Below, one piece after another: positions 16,881-25,668 of a stretch of DNA of 64,000 nucleotides. The stretch comes from CAYMPW01 sp964392725 (GTDB lineage Archaea > Thermoplasmatota > Thermoplasmata > Methanomassiliicoccales > Methanomethylophilaceae), in assembly GCA_964392725.1 (NCBI GenBank), contig CAYMPW010000003.1, forward strand, positions 1 through 64,000, written 5' to 3'. Position numbers and translations under genes: made by a program. The notes below the pieces were generated by a model, which saw nothing but the letters and a program-made list of their open reading frames with translations, did not search any database and was not told the DNA's origin. Numbering within the stretch: position 1 is the stretch's first letter; every line of letters begins with the position of its first letter.

Positions 16881-19057
16881 TCTATCACCTCTTCATTTTG
16901 ATTTTTTCCATATTTGTATCTTTTAAGTTCTTCTCTTGCCGCAGGACCTATTTTTTCTGCAGCTTTTACGAAGTCTTCTTGCGTAACCTTGCATTTTGCA
17001 AGTTCTTCTTCGGTAGGTACGTTTCCTGAAGAAACCAGTTTTCTAACCGCCGCCATTACAGCTTCATTACAGATGGCTGCAATTTCTGCACCGGTACATC
17101 CTTCGGTAAGTTCTGCAAGAACTCCCAAATCTACATTTTCATCCAAAGGTTTCTCTTTGGTATGAATTTCGAATATGGATTTTCTAGATTCCACGTCTGG
17201 GGGTCCGATAAAGATACTTTTATCGAATCTTCCGGGTCTAAGGAGTGCAGGATCCATGATGTCGGGTCTATTCGTAGCAGCAATCACAACAACATCGTTG
17301 AGAGCTTCCAAACCATCCATTTCCGTAAGCATTTGTGAAATTACCCTTTCTGTAACGTTACTGTCTCCACCCATGCCTCTCTGTGGTGCAATCGAATCGA
17401 TTTCATCCATGAAAATGACACAAGGTGATGCCAATCTTGCTTTTCTGAAAGTTTCCCTTGCTGCCTTTTCAGATTCTCCAACCCATTTGTTGAGGAATTC
17501 GGGCCCTTTAACAGCTATGAAATTCGCCTCAGATTCTGTTGCAACAGCTTTTGCAAGCATGGTTTTACCGGTTCCAGGGGGTCCATAGAGCAATATTCCT
17601 TTTGGAGGCTTGGCATTCATGTGTTCGAATACTTTGCTATACTTCAAAGGCCATTCTACCGCTTCTTTGAGTTCCTGTTTTGCATTTTCTAAAGCACCGA
17701 TTTCATCCCATTTTACATTGGGTTTTTCGATAAGGACTTCTCTCATTGTCGAGGGCTGCATATCTTTCAGAGCTGAACGAAAATCATCCTTTGTAACCTG
17801 AATTCTATTCAGAACTTCTACCGGAATTTCATCTGCTTCGAGATCAACATCGGGAAGTATGCGTCTGAGTGCAGCCATGGCAGCTTCTTTCGCAAGAGCA
17901 GAGATATCTGCACCGGCATAACCATGTGTTTTGTCTGCAAGTTTCTCAAGATCCACATCTTCTCCCAAAGGCATACCGCGTGTATGAATCTGAAGGATTT
18001 CGAAACGTCCGTTTCTGTCGGGGATACTTATTTCGATTTCACGATCAAATCTTCCCGGTCTTCTAAGAGCTTCATCAATTGCATTGGGACGGTTTGTTGC
18101 ACCTATGACTACGACTTTTCCTCTGGAATTTAAACCATCCATGAGTGCCAGGAGCTGAGCAACAATACGTCTTTCCTCTTCTCCTGCAACTTCATCACGT
18201 TTCGGTGCAATTGAATCGATTTCATCGATGAATATGATACTGGGTGCGTTTTCTTCTGCATCTTTGAATATTTCTCTGAGTTTTCCTTCGGATTCTCCAT
18301 AGAATTTACTCATAATTTCAGGTCCGCCGATGGAAATGAAATTACTGCTGGTTTCTCCCGCAACAGCTTTTGCAAGCATGGTTTTACCGGTTCCCGGAGG
18401 CCCATGAAGTAAAACACCCTTGGGTGCTTCCACACCAAGTCTTTTGAAGAGTTCAGGATGTCTAAGGGGAAGTTCTATCATTTCTCTGATTTTCTTTACT
18501 TCGTCTCCTAAACCTCCCACGTCATCATACGATACTTTTGGAACTTCACTTGAGCCAGAAACAGGCTTGTCGGATATTTTCACCTCAGTGGATGAAGCCA
18601 TCATTATAGCTTCTGCGGAAGGAGTAAAGGATGTAACAACAAGGTCTATTTTGTTACCCATAACATTCAGAGTAATCGTATCTCCCTTTGCGAATACGCG
18701 ACCCTCCATTGTTTGCCTGAGATAATCTTCGCCACCCTGCAGCCTAAGTTGTTCTGTGGGTGAGAATGTAATCTTTGCAGCATCTTTTGCAGATATTTTC
18801 TTAACATCTACACGTTCGTCAATCGCCGTTCCCGCATTGCGTCTTGTTGAACCATCTATGCGTATGATTCCGCGGTTGGCATCTTCGGATTCTCCTCTGA
18901 GAACCTTTGCCACCGTCTTTTTATTACCATCAATTTGAATTATGTCGCCTGATTTGAGGCCAAAGATATCCATTAATTCCGGATCTATCCTGGCGACGCC
19001 TCTTCCTGTTTCGCCGGATTTGAGCTCGGCTACTTTTAATGCTTTGTTTGTTGCCAT
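16877..19057 (-). CDS. cdc48: Cdc48/VAT-type AAA ATPase
   Basis: A 726-residue two-ring AAA ATPase. The N-domain (about 1-165) has the double-psi barrel found in Cdc48/VAT. Ring D1 has Walker A GPPGTGKT at 219-226 and Walker B IIFIDEIDSIAPKR; ring D2 has a second GPPGTGKT near 490 and VIFMDEIDSIAPQR. Both arginine-finger regions (RRPGRFDREI, LRPGRFDKSI) are intact. It unfolds proteins for the proteasome. It follows a Phr-like repressor by 11 bases and is followed by hsp20. Confidence 0.97.
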   Translation of the reverse strand: MATNKALKVAELKSGETGRGVARIDPELMDIFGLKSGDIIQIDGNKKTVAKVLRGESEDANRGIIRIDGSTRRNAGTAIDERVDVKKISAKDAAKITFSPTEQLRLQGGEDYLRQTMEGRVFAKGDTITLNVMGNKIDLVVTSFTPSAEAIMMASSTEVKISDKPVSGSSEVPKVSYDDVGGLGDEVKKIREMIELPLRHPELFKRLGVEAPKGVLLHGPPGTGKTMLAKAVAGETSSNFISIGGPEIMSKFYGESEGKLREIFKDAEENAPSIIFIDEIDSIAPKRDEVAGEEERRIVAQLLALMDGLNSRGKVVVIGATNRPNAIDEALRRPGRFDREIEISIPDRNGRFEILQIHTRGMPLGEDVDLEKLADKTHGYAGADISALAKEAAMAALRRILPDVDLEADEIPVEVLNRIQVTKDDFRSALKDMQPSTMREVLIEKPNVKWDEIGALENAKQELKEAVEWPLKYSKVFEHMNAKPPKGILLYGPPGTGKTMLAKAVATESEANFIAVKGPEFLNKWVGESEKAARETFRKARLASPCVIFMDEIDSIAPQRGMGGDSNVTERVISQMLTEMDGLEALNDVVVIAATNRPDIMDPALLRPGRFDKSIFIGPPDVESRKSIFEIHTKEKPLDENVDLGVLAELTEGCTGAEIAAICNEAVMAAVRKLVSSGNVPTEEELAKCKVTQEDFVKAAEKIGPAAREELKRYKYGKNQNEEVIE

Positions 19058-19068
19058 TTAAATCACCT

Positions 19069-19677
19069 TTATACGCGTTTTATCGCGCGATCTATTTCTT
19101 CCATCATCTCTATGACAATATTTTCATTGACATTTGTCTCTCTGGAGATGGATTTTGCAGTTGAATTTGGTTTATTCAGGAGTTCATACAGCAAATATTT
19201 GTGAGCCCTATCGTTTTCGGATATTGCACTCATTGCCGATGAAATGAGTTTTTCACGCTCACGTACGAGTTGTAAGCGTATTTTATCGACTTCTTCGATT
19301 TTATTATCCAGTTCGGATATTGAATTCTTGATTTCTTCCAATCCCTCCCGATCCGCGAATTCGGATTCTTCGAAAGATTCTCCCGAAGGTTCGATAACGC
19401 GGGCGGTAAACATGCCGTTACGCATGTCGATCACCAAGGTAAATTCCGAGCACGGTTCATACACCGTGCGCATGGGACCAATCGAGCTGCTTTCTTGATA
19501 ACTGGTCACCATTCCGTTCTTCTCCAGTGCGTTAAGATTTTTCATAATCGCTTGCTGGCTCATGCCTAATTCTTTGGAGAGCTGAAGGGGGTATAGCGGT
19601 TCTCTTACCAACGCTTCGAGTATTCTTCTACGTGTTGGATTTTCAATCATTGAAAGCAGCATATCGAGATTATCCAT
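19069..19677 (-). CDS. Phr-like heat-shock transcriptional repressor (ArsR-type HTH)
   Basis: A 202-residue protein with an N-terminal winged helix (about 1-75: ENPTRRRILEALVREPLYPLQLSKEL, then SQQAIMKNLNALEKNGMV), a central dimerisation part with a coiled coil (about 120-165), and a second small helical domain. The N-terminal half resembles Phr of Pyrococcus, which represses its own gene, an AAA ATPase gene and hsp20. Here the same three functions form one operon, which supports the assignment by context. A palindrome lies between TATA box and start codon. Confidence 0.75.
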   Translation of the reverse strand: MDNLDMLLSMIENPTRRRILEALVREPLYPLQLSKELGMSQQAIMKNLNALEKNGMVTSYQESSSIGPMRTVYEPCSEFTLVIDMRNGMFTARVIEPSGESFEESEFADREGLEEIKNSISELDNKIEEVDKIRLQLVREREKLISSAMSAISENDRAHKYLLYELLNKPNSTAKSISRETNVNENIVIEMMEEIDRAIKRV

Positions 19678-19688
19678 GTTATTCCTCA

Positions 19689-19711
19689 GTTGTTAACCAT
19701 TGGTTCACAAC
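19689..19711 (-). promoter_or_regulatory. palindromic operator of the heat-shock operon
   Basis: An inverted repeat with 10-base arms GTTGTTAACC and GGTTCACAAC around ATT (nine of ten positions pair). The minus-strand TATA box (ATTTAAATAG) is at 19731-19740, so the expected transcription start, about 25 bases downstream, falls inside this repeat. The start codon is at 19677. This is the position at which a Phr-type repressor would block RNA polymerase; binding by the first gene product is inference. Confidence 0.6.
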
Positions 19712-19801
19712 ACAACATATGTTTGCAGTTCTATTTAAATCTTTTGTTTTTAGAAAATGTAGTTCGACTCAATTTGGTTTTTCAAAACTTTGATATAGAT
19801 T

Positions 19802-19820
19802 ATTGGAAGTATCATCCAAT
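19802..19820. promoter_or_regulatory. ATTGGA/TCCAAT palindrome at the nitrogenase-like promoter
   Basis: Arms ATTGGA (19802-19807) and TCCAAT (19815-19820) are separated by seven bases. The site lies directly after a TATA-like element (GATATAGATT, about 19790-19799) and 20 bases before the ATG of the NifH-NifD fusion. The same arms recur at 26018-26038 and 28499-28519. It probably is a regulator binding site. Confidence 0.5.
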
Positions 19821-19840
19821 GTTATCGTCGGAGAATTAAG

Positions 19841-21946
19841 ATGAAATTCGCATTTTATGGTAAAGGGGGAATTGGAAAATCAACTGTATCTTCCAACGTT
19901 TCATCTTTTTTAGCAGACAAAGAATACAAAGTCGTGCACATAGGATGCGATCCGAAACATGATTCCACAAGACTTCTTCTAAACGGAGCAGATCCATATA
20001 CAATAACTGAATACCTAGTATCTCACACAGATGATAATTCTTCGATAGAAGATGTATACAAAGTAAATAAAAACGGAGTTATGTGCTTTGAAGTCGGAGG
20101 CCCAAAACCCGGATTCGGATGCGCGGGAAGAGGAATCATCTCTGCGTTGGATTTTCTCGGAAAAAAAGGAATTGATGACAAAAGTGCGGATATTATGATA
20201 TATGATGTCTTGGGAGATGTTGTATGCGGAGGATTTGGGCTTCCGATGCGTAAAGACGTGTCGGATGGTATTTTTATAGTCATCACAGAAGAAATGATGG
20301 CGATTTATGCAGCAAACAACATCTTAAAAGGAATTGTAAATCTGAACGGAAATACACCAAAAGTATGCGGACTCATTCTAAACAAGAAAGATCCCAATAG
20401 TAAATCTTCTATGGCTCTTCGTTTTTCCAAAGCGGTAGGTATTCCAATTATAGCCACGATACCAAGAAGTCAGGAAATCGCAAAAAACGATATGTCCGCA
20501 GACATTTTGTCTGATTCTTCATCTCCTGTATTTGTTTCCATAAATAAAATCGTAGAAATAATATCTGATTTGCAAAACGGCAATGGGGAGTTATACACAC
20601 CATATCCTTTGACTGAAGATGGTATTTCAAATATAATGGCCGATAAGCCTTTACCAATCGATTCAGAATATCCGAAAGGCGCGTGTGGGTTGCATATAGG
20701 AAGCAAAAACAATTTACAGTGTGCGATGAGGTCTGTATCTTTTGCCATATCTCAGATTTCAGATGCTCAGATTGTAATCCATGGGCCTGCTAGTTGCGGA
20801 TACATGGCAGATATGATGCACAACAATCACAATCTGCAGGAAATCAGAGTATCTCCGTTGATTGAAAAAAAGATTGGCAACAACATACACTGTACAAATA
20901 TCGATTCGATGTCGGCGACATTCGGTGCCACGGATTTGTTGGAAAAGAAAATTTACAATCTGATATCTAAGGGACATAAGACGATTTTTGTTCTTACGAC
21001 ATGCTTGTCGATAATGATCGGTGACGATGTTCGTCGTATTGTTTCAAAATTATCTTCAAAACATCCGGATGTTCATATAGAATTCATTAAAACAGATGGA
21101 AAAATGGACATAGACATAACTTCTCTTTACAAAAAAGTTTACGATATTGTAATCGATATGGTAAAAATATCTGAAATCGGTGTGAATGGTGCGGTAAACA
21201 TAGTGGATCGCTCATTTTATCCATGTAATCGGGGTTGGTGCCAGAAAGATATTGAAATTTTGCTCGGAATTTTTGGATTCCATTTGGAAAAAAAGCTCTT
21301 TAACAATATTGATTTGAATGCAACAACACTATCAAAAAGCGATGTAAACATTCTTTTGAACGATAGCAGAATCGATCAGGCAATGAAACTGAAGATGGAG
21401 AGCAAAGGTCTGAAATTCTTCCCATTGGAAATTCCAAAAGGATTCGAATCCACCGTGGAATGGATAAAAGAGATGGGAAAATTCACTAACAATGAAGAAA
21501 TAGCCCGCAAATACATAAGCGATATTACAGAAGAGTACAAAATCATCTTCGAAAAAGCTAAAAAAGAAATTCCGGGAAAATCGTTTTTGGTAGTTTTACC
21601 ACCGGAGCGCGAGAGTCTTTGGATGATTGATGTTTTAAAATCAATAGATGCCAAAAAAATAGTAATAGCATATCCAAACCTGGACGATGATGATATCAAA
21701 GTTTACGGAGAATCTCAAATCGTAATCCGGGATTTCAAAAGAAAGAAAATCTGGGATTATGTTAACGAATATGAAATCGATATGATGTTGGGTCTTTATG
21801 AATACGGTCAAAGAGATGATGTTCCGTGTGTTTCCATGCGTATCGATAGGTTGGGACATCACGCATCAATAAATTTACTATCCAATATTTTGGCGGCAAG
21901 CAAACTTCCGATAAAGGACGGATGGAGATTGGACGGTGATTGGTAA
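19841..21946 (+). CDS. fused NifH-like/NifD-like nitrogenase-family reductase
   Basis: A 701-residue fusion. Residues 1-245 are a NifH-type iron protein: P-loop GKGGIGKST at 7-15 with the signature Lys8, GCDPKHDST at 35-43, and the two [4Fe-4S] cysteines Cys94 (GFGCAGRG) and Cys129 (VVCGGFG). Residues about 275-701 are a NifD-type domain with three cysteines placed like the P-cluster ligands: Cys319 (HGPASCG), Cys351 (HCTN) and Cys388 (TTCLSIMIGDD). No cysteine appears where NifD binds FeMo-cofactor; the only later ones are Cys462, Cys467 and Cys663. Iron proteins normally are separate homodimers that dock transiently, so a covalent fusion is unusual. It should use ATP to drive electron transfer to an unknown substrate with the next gene product. 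CfbCD of F430 synthesis is the nearest familiar comparison. Confidence 0.82.
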   Translation: MKFAFYGKGGIGKSTVSSNVSSFLADKEYKVVHIGCDPKHDSTRLLLNGADPYTITEYLVSHTDDNSSIEDVYKVNKNGVMCFEVGGPKPGFGCAGRGIISALDFLGKKGIDDKSADIMIYDVLGDVVCGGFGLPMRKDVSDGIFIVITEEMMAIYAANNILKGIVNLNGNTPKVCGLILNKKDPNSKSSMALRFSKAVGIPIIATIPRSQEIAKNDMSADILSDSSSPVFVSINKIVEIISDLQNGNGELYTPYPLTEDGISNIMADKPLPIDSEYPKGACGLHIGSKNNLQCAMRSVSFAISQISDAQIVIHGPASCGYMADMMHNNHNLQEIRVSPLIEKKIGNNIHCTNIDSMSATFGATDLLEKKIYNLISKGHKTIFVLTTCLSIMIGDDVRRIVSKLSSKHPDVHIEFIKTDGKMDIDITSLYKKVYDIVIDMVKISEIGVNGAVNIVDRSFYPCNRGWCQKDIEILLGIFGFHLEKKLFNNIDLNATTLSKSDVNILLNDSRIDQAMKLKMESKGLKFFPLEIPKGFESTVEWIKEMGKFTNNEEIARKYISDITEEYKIIFEKAKKEIPGKSFLVVLPPERESLWMIDVLKSIDAKKIVIAYPNLDDDDIKVYGESQIVIRDFKRKKIWDYVNEYEIDMMLGLYEYGQRDDVPCVSMRIDRLGHHASINLLSNILAASKLPIKDGWRLDGDW

Positions 21947-23199
21947 TGAATGTTAATCCCGATGGTTTTATGGGTGCATCTATGGCAATCGAAGGAATAT
22001 CCGATGCATGCGTAGTTCTTCACGGACCAAACGGTTGTAAAAGACGCGTGAGATGTTTTTCAAATAAAACCTGTCCCCGTGCCGTTCCTCTGGATCATCT
22101 GAAATTCAGTGCGGATGCATACGATCAATCGTCAAGAATACCCGGTTCGGAACTTGATACAATGGATGCAATTTACGGTTCTATGGACAAATTAGCATTG
22201 GTTTTGGATGACGTTGAAAAAAACGATGATGCTTTGATTGCAATCCTGACATCTCCTGGTTTTTCGTTAATCGGAGAAGATTACAATAGAATAATCAATA
22301 AAAGAGTCTCCCCCGATAGAATTATGACTCTGGATACAGGATTGTATTCAAAGTATTTCGGAGAAGGTTGGGATTCCACGATTGTCAGAGTCTTAGAGCA
22401 TCTTTCTCCCGAAAAGAAAGAAACAATTCCACACACCGTGAATCTATTGGGAACAAATATTCTGAGCAAAGATTGGAAATATGCAATATCCGAAATCACG
22501 AAGATGCTGAATTTAATCGGAATCGATGTTATTTCGATGCCCGGAGCAGGCTCTTCTATATCAGATTTAAAAAATTCAATCAATGCAGAAAAAAATATTT
22601 TGATTTGTCCCGAGATGGGATCGCAAATATCCCAATATTATGAATCAAAATTCGGAATTCCATATCTGTCGATTTCTGAATCGCCCATTGGATTTGATGG
22701 TATTTTGAATTTCTTTGTTAAAATATCCGAATTCATGGGTGTATCTGCAGACCCTGTCATAAATCAAATATCTGATACAAGAAAAGAAGTGTACGGAAAA
22801 TTAATCGCATCCAGAGATTCATCCAGAGTAAGAGGAAGAACTTTCGCGATTTCCGGATTTAGATCGGATATAACTCCACTGACAAAATGGCTATTTGAAT
22901 ATCTTTCAATGGTTCCCACATCTGTTCAGATTATTGATGATAATCACGATAATTCAGATTTGGAATCATTTTTGGAAAAAATCAACTCTTCTGGCGTACT
23001 CGGGTCGGAAATTCCTGAAGGTACGGAGTATATTTTGGCAGATGGATATTCATCATCATTGCATGAAATATCGGGGAAATGTCTGAAAGGAATACCCATA
23101 AGATATCCGTACCGTGGTATCGACATCATGCCCCATCCGGTTTGGGGACTCACAGGTGCAAAAAATATTCTCGATTTGATTTTTAACGTCTGGTGTTGA
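21946..23199 (+). CDS. NifK/NifE-like partner subunit
   Basis: A 417-residue oxidoreductase/nitrogenase component 1 domain. HGPNGC (Cys31) matches the first P-cluster-type cysteine, with Cys37 and Cys43 close by (RRVRC, NKTC). At the second position it reads GSELDTMDAIYGS and at the third LTSPGFSLIGEDY, both without cysteine. The C-terminus (YPYRGIDIMPHPVWGLTGAKNILDLI) keeps the family closing motif. The ATG at 21946 shares its A with the upstream TAA stop, with GGTGAT before it; the two proteins must be made together. I infer a heteromer bridged by a [4Fe-4S] cluster held by three cysteines of the fusion and one here, the stoichiometry seen in NifEN and close to protochlorophyllide reductase. 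The substrate is unknown. Confidence 0.78.
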   Translation: MNVNPDGFMGASMAIEGISDACVVLHGPNGCKRRVRCFSNKTCPRAVPLDHLKFSADAYDQSSRIPGSELDTMDAIYGSMDKLALVLDDVEKNDDALIAILTSPGFSLIGEDYNRIINKRVSPDRIMTLDTGLYSKYFGEGWDSTIVRVLEHLSPEKKETIPHTVNLLGTNILSKDWKYAISEITKMLNLIGIDVISMPGAGSSISDLKNSINAEKNILICPEMGSQISQYYESKFGIPYLSISESPIGFDGILNFFVKISEFMGVSADPVINQISDTRKEVYGKLIASRDSSRVRGRTFAISGFRSDITPLTKWLFEYLSMVPTSVQIIDDNHDNSDLESFLEKINSSGVLGSEIPEGTEYILADGYSSSLHEISGKCLKGIPIRYPYRGIDIMPHPVWGLTGAKNILDLIFNVWC

Positions 23200-23282
23200 T
23201 GCAAAATTCATCAAATTCTAATTTTTTCTACGATTTTTCATTATGACAATCAATATATACCCAGGTGGATGTAATACGTTCG

Positions 23283-24338
23283 ATGTCTGGAGAGCTGAAA
23301 GAAGACTCGGTCTTGATATCCGATCAGAAAGAAGGTTGTCAACTGTACAACAAGGGTAATTTTGGTTATCCTGTAAAAGGTGGCGGTCTTGATCTAGATT
23401 TGATAGAAGCAACGTACCTCTTGGAAGGAAAGAGACTTGAGGTAACTGAGAATAAAAACGAAGTAACTTTTGAACAAATGTTTAAGCATGCATCTGCACA
23501 GATGGAAGGCTTTGACATTAAGTACATGGTATATCGCGATATGAGAGAACGCGGTTTTGTTGTAAAATCCGAAACCGGTAGTTTCGATATGTCTGTATTT
23601 CCAAGAGGGATGAAACTAAGTAATTCTCGCCCAATTTATCTAATTCGTGCAGTGTCCGAAAGAACAACCGTGGATATTTCCACATTCTCAAGCGAAGTCT
23701 CTGAAACCGAGAAAAAAGGAAAGGAACTTCTCTACGGGGTTGTAGACGAAGAAGGAGACATTACATATTACAATATGTCCACACGCACTCCTGAAGGATT
23801 TATAGAATCTTCAAAACCCGAAAAGGCAGTTGTTGGAACTTTGATTCGCGATCGCGTGTTCATTTTTTCACCCGAAGAAGGAGAATCCCTCTACGAAGCC
23901 GGGTTCTTTGGAAAAAAAGTGAAAAATGTTTTGCAACTTTCAATAATCGAAAGCTGTTATCTTGTGAAGAACAATTATCTCACAGTGAACAGCATCGAAA
24001 CCGGAAAAGAAATGACTTTGGCAAAACTCATAAAATTCGGAGAAAAATCCCAGGATGAGTTTGCATTGAGGTTAGCGGCATACGAAGATCTGAAAAGTAA
24101 AAATCTCGTAGTGAAAACCGGATTCAAATACGGAACACACTTCAGAGTTTACGAAAAATCTCCCGATGATTGTCACGCAAGATATCTGGTTCACGCAGTT
24201 ACTATGGCTAACAAATCGATGTGGCCTGAAATTTCAAGAACCGTCAGATTATCAAGTGGCGTAAAGAAAGAGATTTTATTCTGTCGCATCGGAGAAGATG
24301 TTACAGAATATTTGGAATTCAAATGGTTTAGACCTTAA
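23283..24338 (+). CDS. endA: tRNA-splicing endonuclease EndA (tandem two-repeat type)
   Basis: About 351 residues made of two similar halves, each starting with a strand pattern like GELKEDSVLI / GTLIRDRVFIF and containing LLEATYLL-type helices. The second half keeps the catalytic triad context: Tyr and His in FKYGTHFRVYEK and Lys in SSGVKKEILF. The first half has the degenerate copy (VVKSETGSFDMSVFPRG). This is the homodimeric long form that cuts bulge-helix-bulge introns in pre-tRNA and rRNA. I chose ATG 23283 because ATATATAC at 23252-23259 sits about 27 bases upstream (leaderless); a GTG at 23265 would add six residues. Confidence 0.93.
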   Translation: MSGELKEDSVLISDQKEGCQLYNKGNFGYPVKGGGLDLDLIEATYLLEGKRLEVTENKNEVTFEQMFKHASAQMEGFDIKYMVYRDMRERGFVVKSETGSFDMSVFPRGMKLSNSRPIYLIRAVSERTTVDISTFSSEVSETEKKGKELLYGVVDEEGDITYYNMSTRTPEGFIESSKPEKAVVGTLIRDRVFIFSPEEGESLYEAGFFGKKVKNVLQLSIIESCYLVKNNYLTVNSIETGKEMTLAKLIKFGEKSQDEFALRLAAYEDLKSKNLVVKTGFKYGTHFRVYEKSPDDCHARYLVHAVTMANKSMWPEISRTVRLSSGVKKEILFCRIGEDVTEYLEFKWFRP

Positions 24339-24663
24339 TCAAGGAATCTACGAATCTTTTGAGATCTTTAATGTGACTGTTGTTCAAGAAATAAACATGG
24401 TCCGTTCCGGACCTTCTTGAACAAATAAGTCCTGCCTTTTTCAATATTTTTAAAGAATTCAAAGTTTCTTTTTCGGACAAACCGAAAGCACCGTCCGGAA
24501 ACGGAGTTTGAAGTTCTTCTTTTTCCAAACCGCGGATAACCGTAAGTGCATTTTTATCCGAAAGTGCAACAAACATTTCATAAATCGGATCTTCACAAAA
24601 CGTAGACATTGGATTTCTACACAAGCAGATATGTTTGCTCAAACCTTCTTCACTCATAATCAT
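24328..24663 (-). CDS. winged-helix regulator with N-terminal CxC cysteines
   Basis: A 111-residue winged-helix protein (about residues 28-95; SDKNALTVIRGL, LSEKETLNSLKILKKAGLI, then a basic wing) resembling ArsR-type regulators. The N-terminus carries His11, Cys13, Cys15 and Cys23 (KHICLCRNPMSTFC), a plausible metal or redox sensor. The TATA-like TTTTATATT at about 24677-24685 gives a leaderless start. The bases just upstream of that box hold ATTGGATTGGA (24685-24695), half of the palindrome seen at the nitrogenase-like promoter, so it may be the regulator or part of that regulon. Overlaps endA convergently by 11 bases. Confidence 0.6.
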   Translation of the reverse strand: MIMSEEGLSKHICLCRNPMSTFCEDPIYEMFVALSDKNALTVIRGLEKEELQTPFPDGAFGLSEKETLNSLKILKKAGLICSRRSGTDHVYFLNNSHIKDLKRFVDSLIKV

Positions 24664-24712
24664 GTATGATGACAGGAATATAAAATTGGATTGGAAATGT
24701 GATAAAAAGAAA

Positions 24713-24728
24713 CCCGGCCGAAGCCGGG
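24713..24728 (-). terminator. intrinsic-type terminator of the gar1-tfb operon
   Basis: On the minus strand, CCCGGC and GCCGGG pair around a TTCG loop and are followed by TTTCTTTTT. It lies seven bases after the tfb stop codon. Confidence 0.75.
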
Positions 24729-24735
24729 AATATGT

Positions 24736-25668
24736 TTAGAGCTGAATTTCAATACCGAGCTTCTCTGTAAGCTCTTTGTATCTGTTTCTGATTGTAACTT
24801 CCGTTACACCTGCAACATCTGCAACTTCTCTCTGTGTTCTGCGCTCGTTGCACAAAATGGATGAAATGTAGATTGCTGCTGCTGCAACACCTGTTGGACC
24901 GCGTCCCGATGTAAGTTCTTTCTCGGAAGCATCTTTCAAGATATCTGCAGCTTTGCTCTGTACTTCTCCACTGAGTTTAAGTTCAGAACAGAATCTCTGA
25001 ACGTAATCCTGTGGTTTTGTAGGCATAAGTTTCAATTTGAGTTCACGGGTCATGAAACGGTACGTACGACCGATTTCTTTCCTTCCGACTCTGCTTGATC
25101 CTGCAACTTCGTCCAATGTTCTGGGAACACCGCACTGTCTGCATGCTGCATAAAGTGAAGCTGCTACGACTCCTTCGATAGATCTTCCTCTAATCAGATT
25201 TTTGTTAACAGCTTTTCTGTAAATCATAGCTGCTGTTTCTCTGACATTTCTGGGAAGTCCCATTGCAGAAGCCATTCTGTCAAGTTCTGATAAAGCAAAT
25301 GCAAGGTTTCTTTCCGTTGCGTTGGACACACGGATTCTTCTCTGCCATTTTCTAAGCCTGTAAAGCTGGGCTCTGTTCCTTGTAGGAATACTTTTACCGT
25401 AACTGTCCTTGTTTTTCCAGGAAATTTCGGTTGAAAGACCCTTGTCGTGGATTGTGTAGGTCATAGGAGCACCGGTACGGGCTCTCTTCTCACCCTGTTC
25501 AACATCAAAAGCTCTCCATTCGGGACCCTGATCGATGAACTGGTCATCTAAAACCAGACCACAATCTTCACAAAGAAGTTCTCCGCGTTCGTAATCACGT
25601 ACAAGGTGACGACTTCCGCATTCGGGGCACACATTAATTTCTTCTGTACCTTCTCTTACCTTTGCCAT
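24736..25668 (-). CDS. tfb: transcription initiation factor TFB
   Basis: A 310-residue TFIIB homologue: N-terminal zinc ribbon (CPECGSRHLVRD ... LLCEDCGLVL), the B-reader/linker (EWRAF ... RTGAP), and two cyclin repeats (about 120-205 and 215-305), the second ending with a helix-turn-helix that reads the BRE (TQREVADVAGVTEVTIRNRY). It recruits RNA polymerase to TATA/TBP complexes. The ATG at 25668 has GGAGAGAT upstream and the start overlaps gar1 by 35 bases. A zinc-ribbon start is preferred over an in-frame extension to 25731. Confidence 0.97.
   Translation of the reverse strand: MAKVREGTEEINVCPECGSRHLVRDYERGELLCEDCGLVLDDQFIDQGPEWRAFDVEQGEKRARTGAPMTYTIHDKGLSTEISWKNKDSYGKSIPTRNRAQLYRLRKWQRRIRVSNATERNLAFALSELDRMASAMGLPRNVRETAAMIYRKAVNKNLIRGRSIEGVVAASLYAACRQCGVPRTLDEVAGSSRVGRKEIGRTYRFMTRELKLKLMPTKPQDYVQRFCSELKLSGEVQSKAADILKDASEKELTSGRGPTGVAAAAIYISSILCNERRTQREVADVAGVTEVTIRNRYKELTEKLGIEIQL

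Noticed and set aside
19841..21946. Authentic molybdenum nitrogenase NifH/NifD
   Set aside because: No cysteine is found at the cofactor-ligand position of NifD, the partner lacks two P-cluster cysteines, and no nifE, nifN, nifB or nif regulatory genes are nearby.
19841..23199. Simple assignment as cfbC and cfbD (coenzyme F430 synthesis)
   Set aside because: Those are two separate genes with a single component 1 type; here iron protein and component 1 are fused and a second, different component 1 follows. Kept only as the nearest comparison.
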